Source of the DNA: G963663495 sp963663495
GTDB lineage: Bacteria; Bacteroidota; Rhodothermia; Rhodothermales; Bin80
DNA length: 64,000 bases
Assembly: GCA_963663495.1 (NCBI GenBank)
Contig: OY760427.1
Coordinates: 4,340,001 to 4,404,000, forward strand
Direction: 5' to 3'
Below, piece after piece: positions 27,901 through 36,842 of this stretch. Each line of letters starts with the position of its first letter. The stretch's first letter is position 1. A program made the position numbers and the translations under genes. Below the pieces are notes generated by a model. It worked only from the letters and a program-made list of their open reading frames with translations, was not told the DNA's origin and did not search any database.

Positions 27901-30900
27901 CTGTTCCCTCGCCCAGCGATAATGCCTGCGGGCTGACTACCAGATCTGCCTCGTCATCGTCCAACACCGTCACCATTAATTCCTCCGCCACGCCATCGTA
28001 GCCGCCGCCTGACGCCCGGTGTGTCAGCGTAGCACTGCCATTGACCGTGTCGTCGTCTTGGTCCGCGTGCACAGCTATCGTCTGTTCAGAATACCAGTCA
28101 TCGGTCGCAAATGTCAGCGATGCATCACTGAGGGTAACCTCAGGGCTATCACTTGCGATTTTCACGATTACCGTGCCCGATGGCTCCGCCATTAGCCGCG
28201 CTGTATAAGACTCTGCGTCCTCTTCAGCAATCTCAAGCTCTGTAGGGGATAGCACAATCCCTGGTATGTCATTGTCTTGTACTACTACCACCACTTCCTC
28301 TGTCTCATCGTCATACTCACCCCCAGATGCTGTCAGGGTGAGCTGTACACGTGCGCCCACCACATCGTCGTCCTCTTCCGCACGGACTGTCACCGTAACA
28401 GGCGTGCTCCAGTCCTCTGACGTGTACCGGAGCGTCCTCAGGTTTACCGTCACGTCCGTTTCCGCATCGTCCGTGATCCGCACATCCACCGCCTGCGTCG
28501 GCTCGGTAAGCAGCCGTACCGTAAAACGTTCTTCCATCCCTTCTGTCACCGTTAAGTAGACGGGCGATACCACCAACCCTGCAGGCGAATCATTGTCTTT
28601 GACCGCCACCGTTACAACCCCTGTCAGTGATTCATAATCTCCTCCCGATGCAGTGTGCATAAGTGTGGCACTGTCGTCGTCCGTGTCTGCGTCTTCCGCC
28701 GCACGCACAGTTACCGTATGATCGGTAGCCCAATCACTTGGAGTGAACGTCAGGGAAGTGGAGACCATCGTTACGTCGCTATTGTCGCTTCCAATAGTCA
28801 CCATCACCGTACCGGTCGGTTGGGTTTGCAGTGCTACGCGGTACATGCCCGATGTCCCTTCAAGCACGGTTAAAGCTGTCGGCGCAATACGTAACCCCGG
28901 CGTATCGTCGTCAATCACTGTCACAGACAAAGTCTTGTTCACTGATCCGTAGCCCCCGCCGGAAGCGGTGTGCGCAAGTGTTGCAGCGTCGTTAGTAGCG
29001 TCATCATCATGCTCCGCTGTTACGGAGACTGACTGCGCAGTACTCCAAGTTGCGGTCGTGAAGATCAGTGTATTCTCATTTAGTTTCAGGTCTGTATTTG
29101 CATTTCCAGTGATGCTCACAGTCACGGTGCCCGTCGGCTGTGTGGCAAGCTTCACCGTATAAGAACCGGTACTCCCTTCCGGAATTTCAAGGCTTGTCGG
29201 GCTCAGCACCAGGTCCGGTGTGTCGTCGTCTGTCACCGTCACAGACAATGCCTTGTTCACTGATCCGTAGCCCCCGCCGGAAGCGGTGTGCGCAAGTGTT
29301 GCAGCGTCGTTAGTAGCGTCATCATCATGCTCCGCTGTTACGGTTACGGTCTGCGCAATACTCCAGCTTGCGGCCGTGAAGGTCAGTGTGTTCTCACTTA
29401 GTTTCAGGTCTGTATTTGCATTTCCAGTGATGTTCAGGGTCACGGTGCCCGTCGGCTGTGTGGCAAGCTTCACCGTATAAGAACCGGTACTCCCTTCCGG
29501 AATTTCAAGGCTTGTCGGGCTCAGCACCAAGTCCGGTGTGTCGTCGTCTACTACGTTTACGCTGGCCTCATGGTCAGGTGGGTCAGCCACCGTGTACCCA
29601 GTACCCACCTGCAACGTTGCTGTTACTGATCCGGATGGCTCGTCTACGTTGTCCGATATAGTGCTCACCGTGTACGTTTTCGTGCCACCGGTGCCTACCT
29701 CAACGGTTTGTGTGCCTAAATCATCAGTACCAACGAAATCTCCTTCCTGCGCGATTTCGAGAGTCACTGTCAATGCAGCGGCTGGAACCGGTTCCGCTGT
29801 AATGGTGAATGTTGCCGTCTCTCCTTCGGTTACCGCGTCTTCACCTGTAATCGAAATCACCGGGTCCGGCACATCGTCATCGTCAACAATGGTGCCGGTA
29901 GCCGATGCCGTAAGCACTGGATGCGTCGAGCTCGTAAAGTTTACCTGAAATGTCTCGATAGCCTCGCTAACTGAGTCATCAAGCAGGGCAACCGAAATCC
30001 TTTGAGTGCCGACCGTTCCGGTTGTGTTCTGCGTTGAGAACTCAACGGTACCTGTTTTCGCCTCGTAATCCGCCCCCGATGATGCCGAACCATCAATAGT
30101 CTGGTAATCAATCTCAACCGCGCTACCTCTGAAATTATTCAAGGTTACATCAAAGACGATGGTACCATCGCTTTCCTCAGCCGAGGCGTTCTCTACCTGC
30201 AACTGCGGAACGCAACTTTCATCATTAATCTGTACAAATGCGTGGTCCAGAAACCCGGATGGAGACGAGGGGCTGGGAATAAACCGGGCATTCACGGGAT
30301 TCCTCATCACCACCCCGAAATACTCCAAGGAATTCTCGTTCTCGTCCGACTGATTCGCCGGTATTTCATCCGCAACTATGTCGATTCTTACAGTCTTTTC
30401 TGTTTCGCCGGGACTGAATGTGAGCGTTGATTCCACGGGCGTATAATCCGCATCTGACGTTGCCGAATCCACTCCCGTAACACCTGCCGTCAGATAATCG
30501 ACCGTGACTTCCCGCTCGGATTGTCCCACAAGGACGATCGGCACCGATACATAACCAGCGCACTCGTACACGGGGTTCACCGGCTGTGGAATGAGCAGAT
30601 AGGACGAATCGTCGTCTAGGATGTAAATCGTAAGCGTATTCACTGCAACAGGAATCGATGTATCCACGCGGTGGACAATCTGTTCGATTGTTTCATCCGT
30701 TTCCGTGTCGCTATCATCGTACAACTCCAGCAAGAAGGAATTCCTACCTTCCCTAGCCCCCCTAGGAACTGTTATCGTGAATGGATCGAAACTTTGAAAA
30801 TCAGTATCCGAGGGCACCGGCACGCCGTTCACAATCTGACCTTCCGTCGCAGAACCACCGTGATACGATACCTCGTATGTGCGGTCTTGGGTAGGGTCAA

Positions 30901-31699
30901 CGACCCGGCCATCTCTCCTGGCAACCCTAGCTGTAACCGTATACGGTCCACCACCTTCGAAACAGTATGCGCGTGTATTCCGCCCCCCTGGAATAGAACA
31001 TATCTCTACAGATTGCGCGGCAAGCGCATCGGTATCTGCGCGTCTTTCGGAGGCGGTGATGCTAACCTCCACACGTATGTCCTGGTCCCGCAGGCCGGCG
31101 TCCGGGATAAGGTTGACACGCTCCCCGAATCCTGCCAAATCTTCCTGTTTTTCATCAAATGCTGCCTCAGTTAATCCTTTACCCACCGGATACCCTCCAA
31201 CCCGTGCATCACGCAGCGACCAGGAGCGCGGCGTAAGTGCACCGTTCACTCTCTCCTCAGCATGCACCCCGTCAAAACCGAAAACTCCTGTCAAGTGATC
31301 ATCTGCGGCCACGAACCGGCCCCCTGAGACCCATGCATGTGTGTACGGTAACCATCCTCCAAGCCCAGTACAAAGCGCCGCAACACCGTCCGCTTCCTCC
31401 AGATTGCTCACACATTCCGCCTCTAACGTGTCGGATACCTGCGCTTCTCTCAAGTGCCACGCTACATCTCTGTGGCTTTCATCCGCGTGCGGATTGATCC
31501 ATGCCTGACCCTGCAGTGGTTGGGCGACTCCGGTGTGGATTCCTTCCAATGTCTGACTAACCACATGCGGTACAGCCGCCGCACCGAGCATCCCGACAGC
31601 AACAAATGCCGCCCTACAAGAGCCGGCGTGTAACAGCATCTTTACTTTGCCCATCCTCTTGCGTGGCGTCACTTCCCCATGTTCACAGATTCTACACAA
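24902..31699 (-). CDS. Giant Calx-beta repeat protein with C-terminal autotransporter-type barrel
   Basis: A 2265-residue surface protein. A signal peptide follows one of several possible starts (ATG at 31699, 31654 or 31639; hydrophobic 'AAFVAVGMLGAAAVPHVV'). Then come ~250 residues without a family, several classical Calx-beta modules ('DYEAKTGTVEFS', 'EAIETFQV', 'TIVDDDD'), six ~105-residue modules of the type 'VLSPTSLEIPEGSTGSYTVK', and five further Calx-beta modules. The last ~320 residues look like an outer-membrane barrel, Gly/aromatic rich and ending 'VTASGYMRW'. Calx-beta modules bind Ca2+ through acidic loops, here the many D-D-D/D-N-D motifs. The role is probably adhesion or cell-surface display. 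Two adjacent modules are nearly identical in DNA. Confidence 0.88.
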   Translation of the reverse strand: MCRICEHGEVTPRKRMGKVKMLLHAGSCRAAFVAVGMLGAAAVPHVVSQTLEGIHTGVAQPLQGQAWINPHADESHRDVAWHLREAQVSDTLEAECVSNLEEADGVAALCTGLGGWLPYTHAWVSGGRFVAADDHLTGVFGFDGVHAEERVNGALTPRSWSLRDARVGGYPVGKGLTEAAFDEKQEDLAGFGERVNLIPDAGLRDQDIRVEVSITASERRADTDALAAQSVEICSIPGGRNTRAYCFEGGGPYTVTARVARRDGRVVDPTQDRTYEVSYHGGSATEGQIVNGVPVPSDTDFQSFDPFTITVPRGAREGRNSFLLELYDDSDTETDETIEQIVHRVDTSIPVAVNTLTIYILDDDSSYLLIPQPVNPVYECAGYVSVPIVLVGQSEREVTVDYLTAGVTGVDSATSDADYTPVESTLTFSPGETEKTVRIDIVADEIPANQSDENENSLEYFGVVMRNPVNARFIPSPSSPSGFLDHAFVQINDESCVPQLQVENASAEESDGTIVFDVTLNNFRGSAVEIDYQTIDGSASSGADYEAKTGTVEFSTQNTTGTVGTQRISVALLDDSVSEAIETFQVNFTSSTHPVLTASATGTIVDDDDVPDPVISITGEDAVTEGETATFTITAEPVPAAALTVTLEIAQEGDFVGTDDLGTQTVEVGTGGTKTYTVSTISDNVDEPSGSVTATLQVGTGYTVADPPDHEASVNVVDDDTPDLVLSPTSLEIPEGSTGSYTVKLATQPTGTVTLNITGNANTDLKLSENTLTFTAASWSIAQTVTVTAEHDDDATNDAATLAHTASGGGYGSVNKALSVTVTDDDTPDLVLSPTSLEIPEGSTGSYTVKLATQPTGTVTVSITGNANTDLKLNENTLIFTTATWSTAQSVSVTAEHDDDATNDAATLAHTASGGGYGSVNKTLSVTVIDDDTPGLRIAPTALTVLEGTSGMYRVALQTQPTGTVMVTIGSDNSDVTMVSTSLTFTPSDWATDHTVTVRAAEDADTDDDSATLMHTASGGDYESLTGVVTVAVKDNDSPAGLVVSPVYLTVTEGMEERFTVRLLTEPTQAVDVRITDDAETDVTVNLRTLRYTSEDWSTPVTVTVRAEEDDDVVGARVQLTLTASGGEYDDETEEVVVVVQDNDIPGIVLSPTELEIAEEDAESYTARLMAEPSGTVIVKIASDSPEVTLSDASLTFATDDWYSEQTIAVHADQDDDTVNGSATLTHRASGGGYDGVAEELMVTVLDDDEADLVVSPQALSLGEGTAGKTFTVRLATMPSEQVTVSIFEELALNRKVSVDPQSVTFTHGDWSARQTVTVNALADADGADEFGKIQLSASGGDYSGESGSVAIDVRDDDAPHLIRLASSLVLVSEGAGPARFKVRLNRQSTTAVTVRYRTQDGSAWMGADYEQTSGVLTFAAGDLEKEVPVQIIDDALHEEDETFTLELSDAQGAQLGNATGRATITDNDAAPTVSIVPAAYVREGGIASVYLSLSNASSEPVMVPYSTRDMTAIAGEDYKAVSAGSVTIEPSEMEAVIQVPTRNDTVHEGREAFLVQLDGGGQTTVTILDNDRLPQLSIGDVTVSEDGGRAKLAVSLSGTSAVRVGVAYATQDGTAKAGADYTRTMGTLVFASGETVRHIWVPVVRDDVVEEDEGLVLKLSAPEHAVLLDAEGNVTIKDDPIEVSIHDGTGTENSEELVMAVRLSFSSTKVVSVQFAVIGGTATSDVDYEATEGLVVFETGSTEAQVRIPLIDDDLQEGDETIEVRLSNPTNVQIGQAMATGTIVDDDTAPGVQVRAIAVSQTEALFVVGLLAPVAERLTGRYRTVDGTAWAGEDYERMEGVLEFGPGETRKEVRVPLLRAQGSGEAFALMVELGDETVREEVVLGSKDTGNRARLGRSVAVHIVEAVSERMEGSLVGCMPRPFPGQRVRASHLLSGCGMQAGGERLSVWGRGAYSRLQSGGISGADVVTASLGADYRTGGRWLMGMAVSRSEALEQEGTLLQMTGWYPYVRYGGMRHSVWGLAGAGQGVVAEAADTGMRMMAAGVGGTLVRRAGARLGYEADGFWLGMDGGIGVSRVRAGLEGSVTLQDILEPYMEAVVLHSGGDAERGMGMEAGGGLRVRMGMLHAEVMSRRLVLHQEDGYGEWGYAGMVRYGGLEGLGAQVRPTWGRTHVETLWQAERPWEVYPADRRLELEVGYGSRVRRRSLLRPHVGMGLRGRGRDYRIGAGVQGLTGLGFSVSGLAMEHMAPYRPVSYGVTASGYMRW
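28919..29554 (-). repeat. Two tandem 318-bp near-identical repeats inside the Calx-beta gene
   Basis: The sequence around 28941 (ACTGATCCGTAGCCCCCGCC) recurs at 29259, a period of 318 bp or exactly 106 codons. The two units differ at only a small number of positions, whereas neighbouring modules of the same protein are diverged. This indicates a recent in-frame duplication or gene conversion. Confidence 0.85.
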
Positions 31700-32960
31700 T
31701 CTTGGAATAATTGTTTGGCAATACTGGCAGAAAATCTAATCGGCAATATTGTTATTGCGCATTATATCGCCTTGCGGGCAGACAGGTATGGTCTGCGTAT
31801 TCGAACAATTGTGAGACACGTTCGGAGGGCCTGAGGCAGGCCCATTGCGCCTGTGGGAGCGTGCCGAGGCTACTCCAGGCGGATTTCGCTGAGAGCGGTG
31901 CGGTGCGCAAGCTGAAGCGTAACGGACTAGAGGCGTTTACGGACCGTTTCCAAGGATTGATGCGTCGCTATGGTACGGAGGTAGCAGGACCGCGTTTTCG
32001 GCTCGGATCTCGTCTTCCTGCTCCGATTTGTCAGGCCGCACTACAGGCCGGCCCTGACAGTGCGTCTTCGGGCGGGCTACCGAAAGACAGTGCCATGGAG
32101 CAGACCGCATTCATCTCCCCGAAATGCTTTTTCGGTACAGCTTCACAAACTGCGCTGCCGGATAGGCTTCTGCATTCAGTTAGTAATGCCGCGGAAAAGT
32201 TGTTCCGGCACCGGATCAATCACAGGCACCGCACGACGCACTACGGACCAGCTCTTTGCACGGTCGCGCAGTTCGTGAGAGCATCGGTGCAGCGGATGAT
32301 TACGCCACAAATGAGGCTCCGCAAGCCTATCAAGTGCCTCGTGTGCTTTCAGACGCATCACATAACCCTCCACCGTTGAAACCGGCATCCGATCGGACAA
32401 TGACCTTGTCGGCAACATGACGGCGCAATGCGTCGAATGAAACCGTAGCGTCGTTCACCAAGGGCGTTGTGCCCCTCCCAATTCCGCCCCCATCATGTTG
32501 ACCGTCTCACCGCATATGGCGATAAGGAGCAGCAAGGAGGTCAGAGCTTTGAGGCGGAGCAGACCAAAGCTCTGACCCCTTTCTGAACACAATCTCAATT
32601 GCCGTATAGGTAAACAGTAGTTGACGTTGATAAGCAAGTCTTTTTGCCTGTGCTGAGGGACTTGTGAAGACCGGGATGTGTGAGCGGCAAAAAGCATCCA
32701 CCTGCATAGCCCGGATCTTGCAGGCGGGGCGGGAAGCCCTATGTGCCATGTGCCGGGCGGGTCCCGCAATGCAGCATCGCGCCATTACCGCGTATGTCAG
32801 TCTCGGACGCTACAGTAACGACGCAGGATCGTAGTACCCTTTCACTCTGGAATAGACACCCCTACGCACGTTCGTCTGCCGCGCTTAAAGCAGCTCATGG
32901 ACCAAGCCTGGCAGGGTGGACAAATTGCACGCGTTTCCAACCCGGATCTGTTCCTGACAG
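31700..32960. other. Gene-poor degenerate region
   Basis: No gene can be supported in 1.26 kb. The longest frame, 31711-32379 on the plus strand (222 codons), contains a segment 'KLKRNGLEAFTDRFQGLMRRYG' that looks protein-like but matches no family I know. A minus-strand frame at 32176-32418 ('STVEGYVMRLKAHEALDRL') is also unplaced. The region is best read as eroded mobile or horizontally acquired DNA. Confidence 0.4.
32539..32577. repeat. 13-bp perfect inverted repeat (hairpin)
   Basis: GGTCAGAGCTTTG at 32539-32551 pairs perfectly with CAAAGCTCTGACC at 32565-32577 across a 13-base loop. It lies in degenerate DNA with no gene close by, and no T-run follows, so it is more like a REP/MITE-type palindrome or a recombination scar than a normal terminator. 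Confidence 0.7.
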
Positions 32961-34661
32961 CTAATCCAGCGCTCCGCTTGCCAATGTACGGGCTGCGTGG
33001 TCACTCGCCCGGGCAGTGAGCGCCAAGTAAGTCAGCGACGGATTCTGACATGCTGACGACGCCATACACGCACCATCCGTCACGTATAGATTCGGAACGT
33101 CATGACACTGATTGTTGGGGCCAAGCACAGATATTGCCGGATCCGTACCCATACGTGCCGCACCCATCTCATGGTTTCCAAGCCCCGGGGCATCCTCATG
33201 GTCGTCATACGGCCGAACATTGATGGATCCTGCGGCCTCAAGCATCTCAGCCGCAGTAGCCATCATATCTCTGCGCATCGCCCGGTCATTTTCATCGCGC
33301 GTAACGTTGAACTTAAGCACCGGAATCCCCCAGGCATCAACCGCGTGCTCATCCAACTCACAATAATTGTCATAGCGTGGCAGCACCTCTCCAAACCCCG
33401 CCAGCGACATGCTCCATGCACCCGGGGTTCGAAGCCGTTCCTTGAGCTCTTTCCCAATCCCGACCGAGGAAGAACCACGCGACCATCCCTGTCGAGACGC
33501 CGCACCCTGAAAACCATAACCGCGCAGGAATCCTGGATGTCGCGTGGCAGCATTCAGATTCCTAAATCTGGGTATGTAAATGCCGTTTGGCCTCCTGCCC
33601 ATGTAGTACCGATTGTGGAACCCCTCGAATCTGCCGCGCGCGCCCACATGGTAGTGATGATCCATCAGATAATGGCCCAACACCCCACTGGTATTGGCAA
33701 TACCATCAGGGAAGCTGCGGCTTTTGGATAGTAGCATGATGCGGGCGGTATTCATGGACGATGCACACAAGAACACCACTCGTCCCTCGAAGTCAAGCAT
33801 ATCACCGGTTTCCGTGTCTACTACACGAACTCCCGTGGCACGCCCGCGTGTCTCGTCAAAGTAGACATACGTCACCATACTATGGGGCCGCAGAGTGAGG
33901 TTGCCAGTACGCCGCGCAGCGGGTAAGGCAACACTCTGCGTACTATAATAGGATCCGGTAGAACAGCCGCGCTCACATGGACCGCAATAGTGGCATGCAG
34001 CACGATCTCCCAGCGGCTGCGTAAGCGTGGCGGTTCGCCCAATGGTGACCTTACGACCGGGAAAAGTCGATTCTACGCATTCCTTAAAATGCTCTTCTAC
34101 AGCGTTCATCTCCATCGGTGGCTGCATGATGCCATCCGGAAGGTGCGGCAACCCCTCCGCTTGCCCGCTGACCCCAATCGCACGCTCCACATAATCGTAC
34201 CACGGCGCCAGATCATCATAGCGTATGGGCCAATCAGCCCCGTGGCCATCCACCTTGTTGGCCAGGAAATCCTGTGGGCCCCAGCGATATGCCTGACGGG
34301 CCCACAGCAGAGAACGCCCCCCTACTACGCCCGCCTGGATCCATGTGTATGGCCTTTCCTGAACGTACGGGTGTTTACGGTCATTCAAGAAATAATGCCG
34401 CGTTGCTTCCGAGAAAGCGTACGTCTGGCTCTGCACCGCATACTCTTCTCGTATAACGCGAGGTGGGGTACGCCCCCGGTACGGGAGCTCCCAAGGAGCC
34501 TTGTGCTCGGTTACGTAATCCTCCCCATGCTCAATCATGCGCCCCCGCTCTAACACCAATGTCCGAAGTCCATTTTCGCAGAGCTCCTTCATCGCCCATC
34601 CGCCGGACATACCGGACCCGACGACAATGGCATCAAACTTGATACGGGAATGAAAATGCAT
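32961..34661 (-). CDS. GMC-family oxidoreductase
   Basis: A FAD-dependent oxidoreductase of the glucose-methanol-choline superfamily. The ATG at 34661 places the Rossmann motif 'AIVVGSGMSGGWAMKEL' close to the N-terminus, as expected (566 residues). GMC landmarks are 'GVVGGRSLLWARQAYRW', the Cys-rich 'ACHYCGPCERGCSTG' segment, 'LGNHEMGAARMGTDP' with the catalytic His, and the C-terminal 'ACQNPSLTYLALTARASDHA' with the Asn partner. It belongs to the bacterial group that oxidises sugars or alcohols with a small partner subunit. I do not recognise such a subunit gene alongside, and there is no signal peptide. Confidence 0.9.
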   Translation of the reverse strand: MHFHSRIKFDAIVVGSGMSGGWAMKELCENGLRTLVLERGRMIEHGEDYVTEHKAPWELPYRGRTPPRVIREEYAVQSQTYAFSEATRHYFLNDRKHPYVQERPYTWIQAGVVGGRSLLWARQAYRWGPQDFLANKVDGHGADWPIRYDDLAPWYDYVERAIGVSGQAEGLPHLPDGIMQPPMEMNAVEEHFKECVESTFPGRKVTIGRTATLTQPLGDRAACHYCGPCERGCSTGSYYSTQSVALPAARRTGNLTLRPHSMVTYVYFDETRGRATGVRVVDTETGDMLDFEGRVVFLCASSMNTARIMLLSKSRSFPDGIANTSGVLGHYLMDHHYHVGARGRFEGFHNRYYMGRRPNGIYIPRFRNLNAATRHPGFLRGYGFQGAASRQGWSRGSSSVGIGKELKERLRTPGAWSMSLAGFGEVLPRYDNYCELDEHAVDAWGIPVLKFNVTRDENDRAMRRDMMATAAEMLEAAGSINVRPYDDHEDAPGLGNHEMGAARMGTDPAISVLGPNNQCHDVPNLYVTDGACMASSACQNPSLTYLALTARASDHAARTLASGALD

Positions 34662-35012
34662 GACCTCGCAGGTATGCGGAACCAATTCTCAGGCCCCAGC
34701 CTTGGCAACCATGTGCACGTTCCAGCTGCCTGAAGATGAGATAGCGCCTCGTGCAACATACGGCCACACCCGCACACGACGCACCAGACTCGGCACACCA
34801 GGCACTCCACACCAGAAAGATCGAGCTGCAAATCCCACTCCGGCTCCTTCAAACACGAATGAGAATGCGCACACGAGGTATATAGAAACTTCCCCGGCGC
34901 AACTCGCGGCAACGATGCCCATTCCCGGCCGGATCATACTGGCGCACCTTGCCCCCGCACCAACCATCGCATCAAGCGGCTCATTGAATCTCAATCGGCC
35001 GATGACCAACGG
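34662..35012. other. Spacer with unsupported small ORFs
   Basis: A 351-bp gap between two leftward genes. A minus-strand ORF at 34689-35009 (106 codons) is fairly hydrophobic ('IYLVCAFSFVFEGAGVGFAA'), but its family, start and coding character are uncertain. It could be a small partner subunit of the GMC enzyme, although it does not show the motifs of the known gluconate-dehydrogenase subunit 3. Confidence 0.25.
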
Positions 35013-35717
35013 TCACTGAAGGAACGTAAACCCGATACCTAAGCTGGTTGTGAGAAGGTTTGTCTTCGACCGATCTGTATGCAGGGTCGCCACTCCACCG
35101 GCACGGTCAATTGCACCTGGTAAGAGATACTTCGCATTACCGCCTACAAGGTAGCGCGTCGCAAGAACTATCCTGATGGCGGCGATCTGATTGCGGTAAA
35201 CACGGACTGATACGCCGCCCCCCACACCATAGCTCAGCGCCGTGTCCCGAATGTTCGTTGAAGAGACGATCCTGTCATCATCCAAGTCGAGCCCAAAATG
35301 ACCTTCCTGCTCCAAGCTGGTCTCGGTGAACAAGTGATTGAAACCCAACAAACCGTCAGCAAACAGCCGCACCCGACCCAGATCGGGTTGAAGCCTAGCT
35401 ACAAGGTGTCCGGAGACAATATAATTCTCAGTTTCGACCTCCAGAACAATGTCTGGAATGTTCGCACTTAACGGTTCAAGGCGCCTCTCATTACCGTACA
35501 CATACAAGCTGCCGAGTAATCCAACCGCAAGCGGAGTCCCGTCTACCGCGATGCCCCCGAAAACGTTGAAACCATAGCCATCCGACCTCAGATGCTCTGC
35601 GAACGCTCCCCGAGGCTCGCCTGCAGTGAAGGAAAAATTAAATTGTGGAGTAACCTGCGCTGACACACCCGCCACCGTGGCAATCATACAGAAAGGAACA
35701 TAAACTAGGAATCGCAT
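35013..35717 (-). CDS. Outer-membrane beta-barrel protein
   Basis: The ATG at 35717 starts a signal peptide ('MRFLVYVPFCMIATVAGVSA', cleavage near SAQ). The mature ~215 residues show repeated amphipathic strands ('FNFSFTAGE', 'GFNVFGGIAV', 'LYVYGNERRL', 'YGVGGGVSVRVY') and end 'LTTSLGIGFTFLQ', with an aromatic near the C-terminus as in outer-membrane barrels. The size and pattern fit an OmpX/OmpA-like 8- to 10-strand barrel. Function unknown. Confidence 0.75.
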   Translation of the reverse strand: MRFLVYVPFCMIATVAGVSAQVTPQFNFSFTAGEPRGAFAEHLRSDGYGFNVFGGIAVDGTPLAVGLLGSLYVYGNERRLEPLSANIPDIVLEVETENYIVSGHLVARLQPDLGRVRLFADGLLGFNHLFTETSLEQEGHFGLDLDDDRIVSSTNIRDTALSYGVGGGVSVRVYRNQIAAIRIVLATRYLVGGNAKYLLPGAIDRAGGVATLHTDRSKTNLLTTSLGIGFTFLQ

Positions 35718-35790
35718 GGCAGTCCTGAACTCGTGAATTGAACCATCTTTCTGGCAATATAGACGCAGATACCACCCCCTCAGTAACAAT

Positions 35791-36792
35791 CTATGCGTTT
35801 ACATCCACCACAACCCGGCCTGTGGTTTCATTGTTCAGGAGGCGGTTACATGCGGCAGGAACACTTTCCAGTGGAATCACGCCGGTCCGAATTCGCCGCA
35901 TGATGTCCATCGGAAGGCTAGTTGCCAACCGCTGCCAGGCGGCTCTTCGAACATCCATCGGTGGATGATTGGAGTCTATTCCCAACACGCTCACACCCCG
36001 CAAAATAAAGGGATATACGCTTGTCTTCAGGTCCGCTCCTGCCACGTTACCGCAGGCGGCAACACAGCCATGGCGCGCAAGGCGGCTGACCACGGCAGCC
36101 AGCGTGGGCCCCCCGAGCGTGTCCACCGCTCCTGCGTAACGGGCCGACCCCAATGGACGCCGCGGCCCACCCCCCAGATCATCACGGTAAATGATACGGC
36201 TCGCACCCAATGCAGTGAGTACAGCCGCCGCGCTGGTGGTGCCCGTAGACGCTACAACCCGGTATCCTGATCCAGCCAACAATGCCACTGCAAAGCTACC
36301 CACCCCGCCTGAAGCACCGGTTACAACTACCTCCCCAGCCTCTGCCTCCAATCCATGCGCTTCCAACGCCATAACGGCCAGCATAGCCGTCACGCCAGCC
36401 GTACCAATAACCATGCCCGACCTGAGTGACAGCTCGTCAGGCAGTTTAACCAGCGATTCCGGCGTAATATGCTGTCGTTGCGCATAGCCGCCCCAGAATG
36501 TCTCCCCGCAACCACCCCCGGTCTGCACCACCGCATCCCCGACAGCAAACCCTGTCGCTCGCGACGCCGCAACATATCCCGCAAAGTCAATCCCCGGAAC
36601 AAAAGGAAAGGGCGCACGGATAATCTTTCCTCCACCAGTGACAGCTAGCGCATCTTTATAGTTTATGCCGGAGTACAATATGTCTATAGCTACCGTGCCA
36701 TCGGGCAGCGCGTTCGTATCCATGCTACGCACGGCCGTACGACCCGGCGCATCCATTACTAGGGCTCGAAACGTTTCAGTGGGAATTGACAT
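35791..36792 (-). CDS. YhdH/YhfP-type quinone oxidoreductase (AcuI-like)
   Basis: A 333-residue medium-chain dehydrogenase/reductase without the catalytic zinc ligands. It starts with 'FRALVMDAPGRTAVRSMDTN' and carries 'YSGINYKDALAVTG', 'FPFVPGIDFAG' and the NADPH-binding 'VVVTGASGGVGSFAVALLA'. These features are typical of the YhdH/AcuI group, which reduces acryloyl-CoA to propionyl-CoA or related enoyl compounds. The physiological substrate here is not settled. It is divergent from the tonB gene with a ~50-bp gap. Confidence 0.9.
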   Translation of the reverse strand: MSIPTETFRALVMDAPGRTAVRSMDTNALPDGTVAIDILYSGINYKDALAVTGGGKIIRAPFPFVPGIDFAGYVAASRATGFAVGDAVVQTGGGCGETFWGGYAQRQHITPESLVKLPDELSLRSGMVIGTAGVTAMLAVMALEAHGLEAEAGEVVVTGASGGVGSFAVALLAGSGYRVVASTGTTSAAAVLTALGASRIIYRDDLGGGPRRPLGSARYAGAVDTLGGPTLAAVVSRLARHGCVAACGNVAGADLKTSVYPFILRGVSVLGIDSNHPPMDVRRAAWQRLATSLPMDIMRRIRTGVIPLESVPAACNRLLNNETTGRVVVDVNA

Positions 36793-36842
36793 AAGGCAGA
36801 AGCGTTAGTACGTTCGGTGTGGATGTGTTTTGGCACCAGGCA

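Noticed and set aside
28200..29900. Regularly spaced repeats that might suggest a CRISPR array or satellite DNA
   Set aside because: The period is 318 bp, the units are in frame and they encode protein modules of the Calx-beta type. No short palindromic repeats with unique spacers occur here or elsewhere in the window.
31711..32379. A 222-codon ORF as a real gene
   Set aside because: There is no recognisable domain, the composition is irregular, and competing frames are equally open. The segment is treated as degenerate DNA.
34689..35009. A hydrophobic small ORF as the partner subunit of the GMC oxidoreductase
   Set aside because: It does not show the features of the known small subunit, and the start and coding frame are uncertain. 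It is mentioned only as an unsupported ORF.
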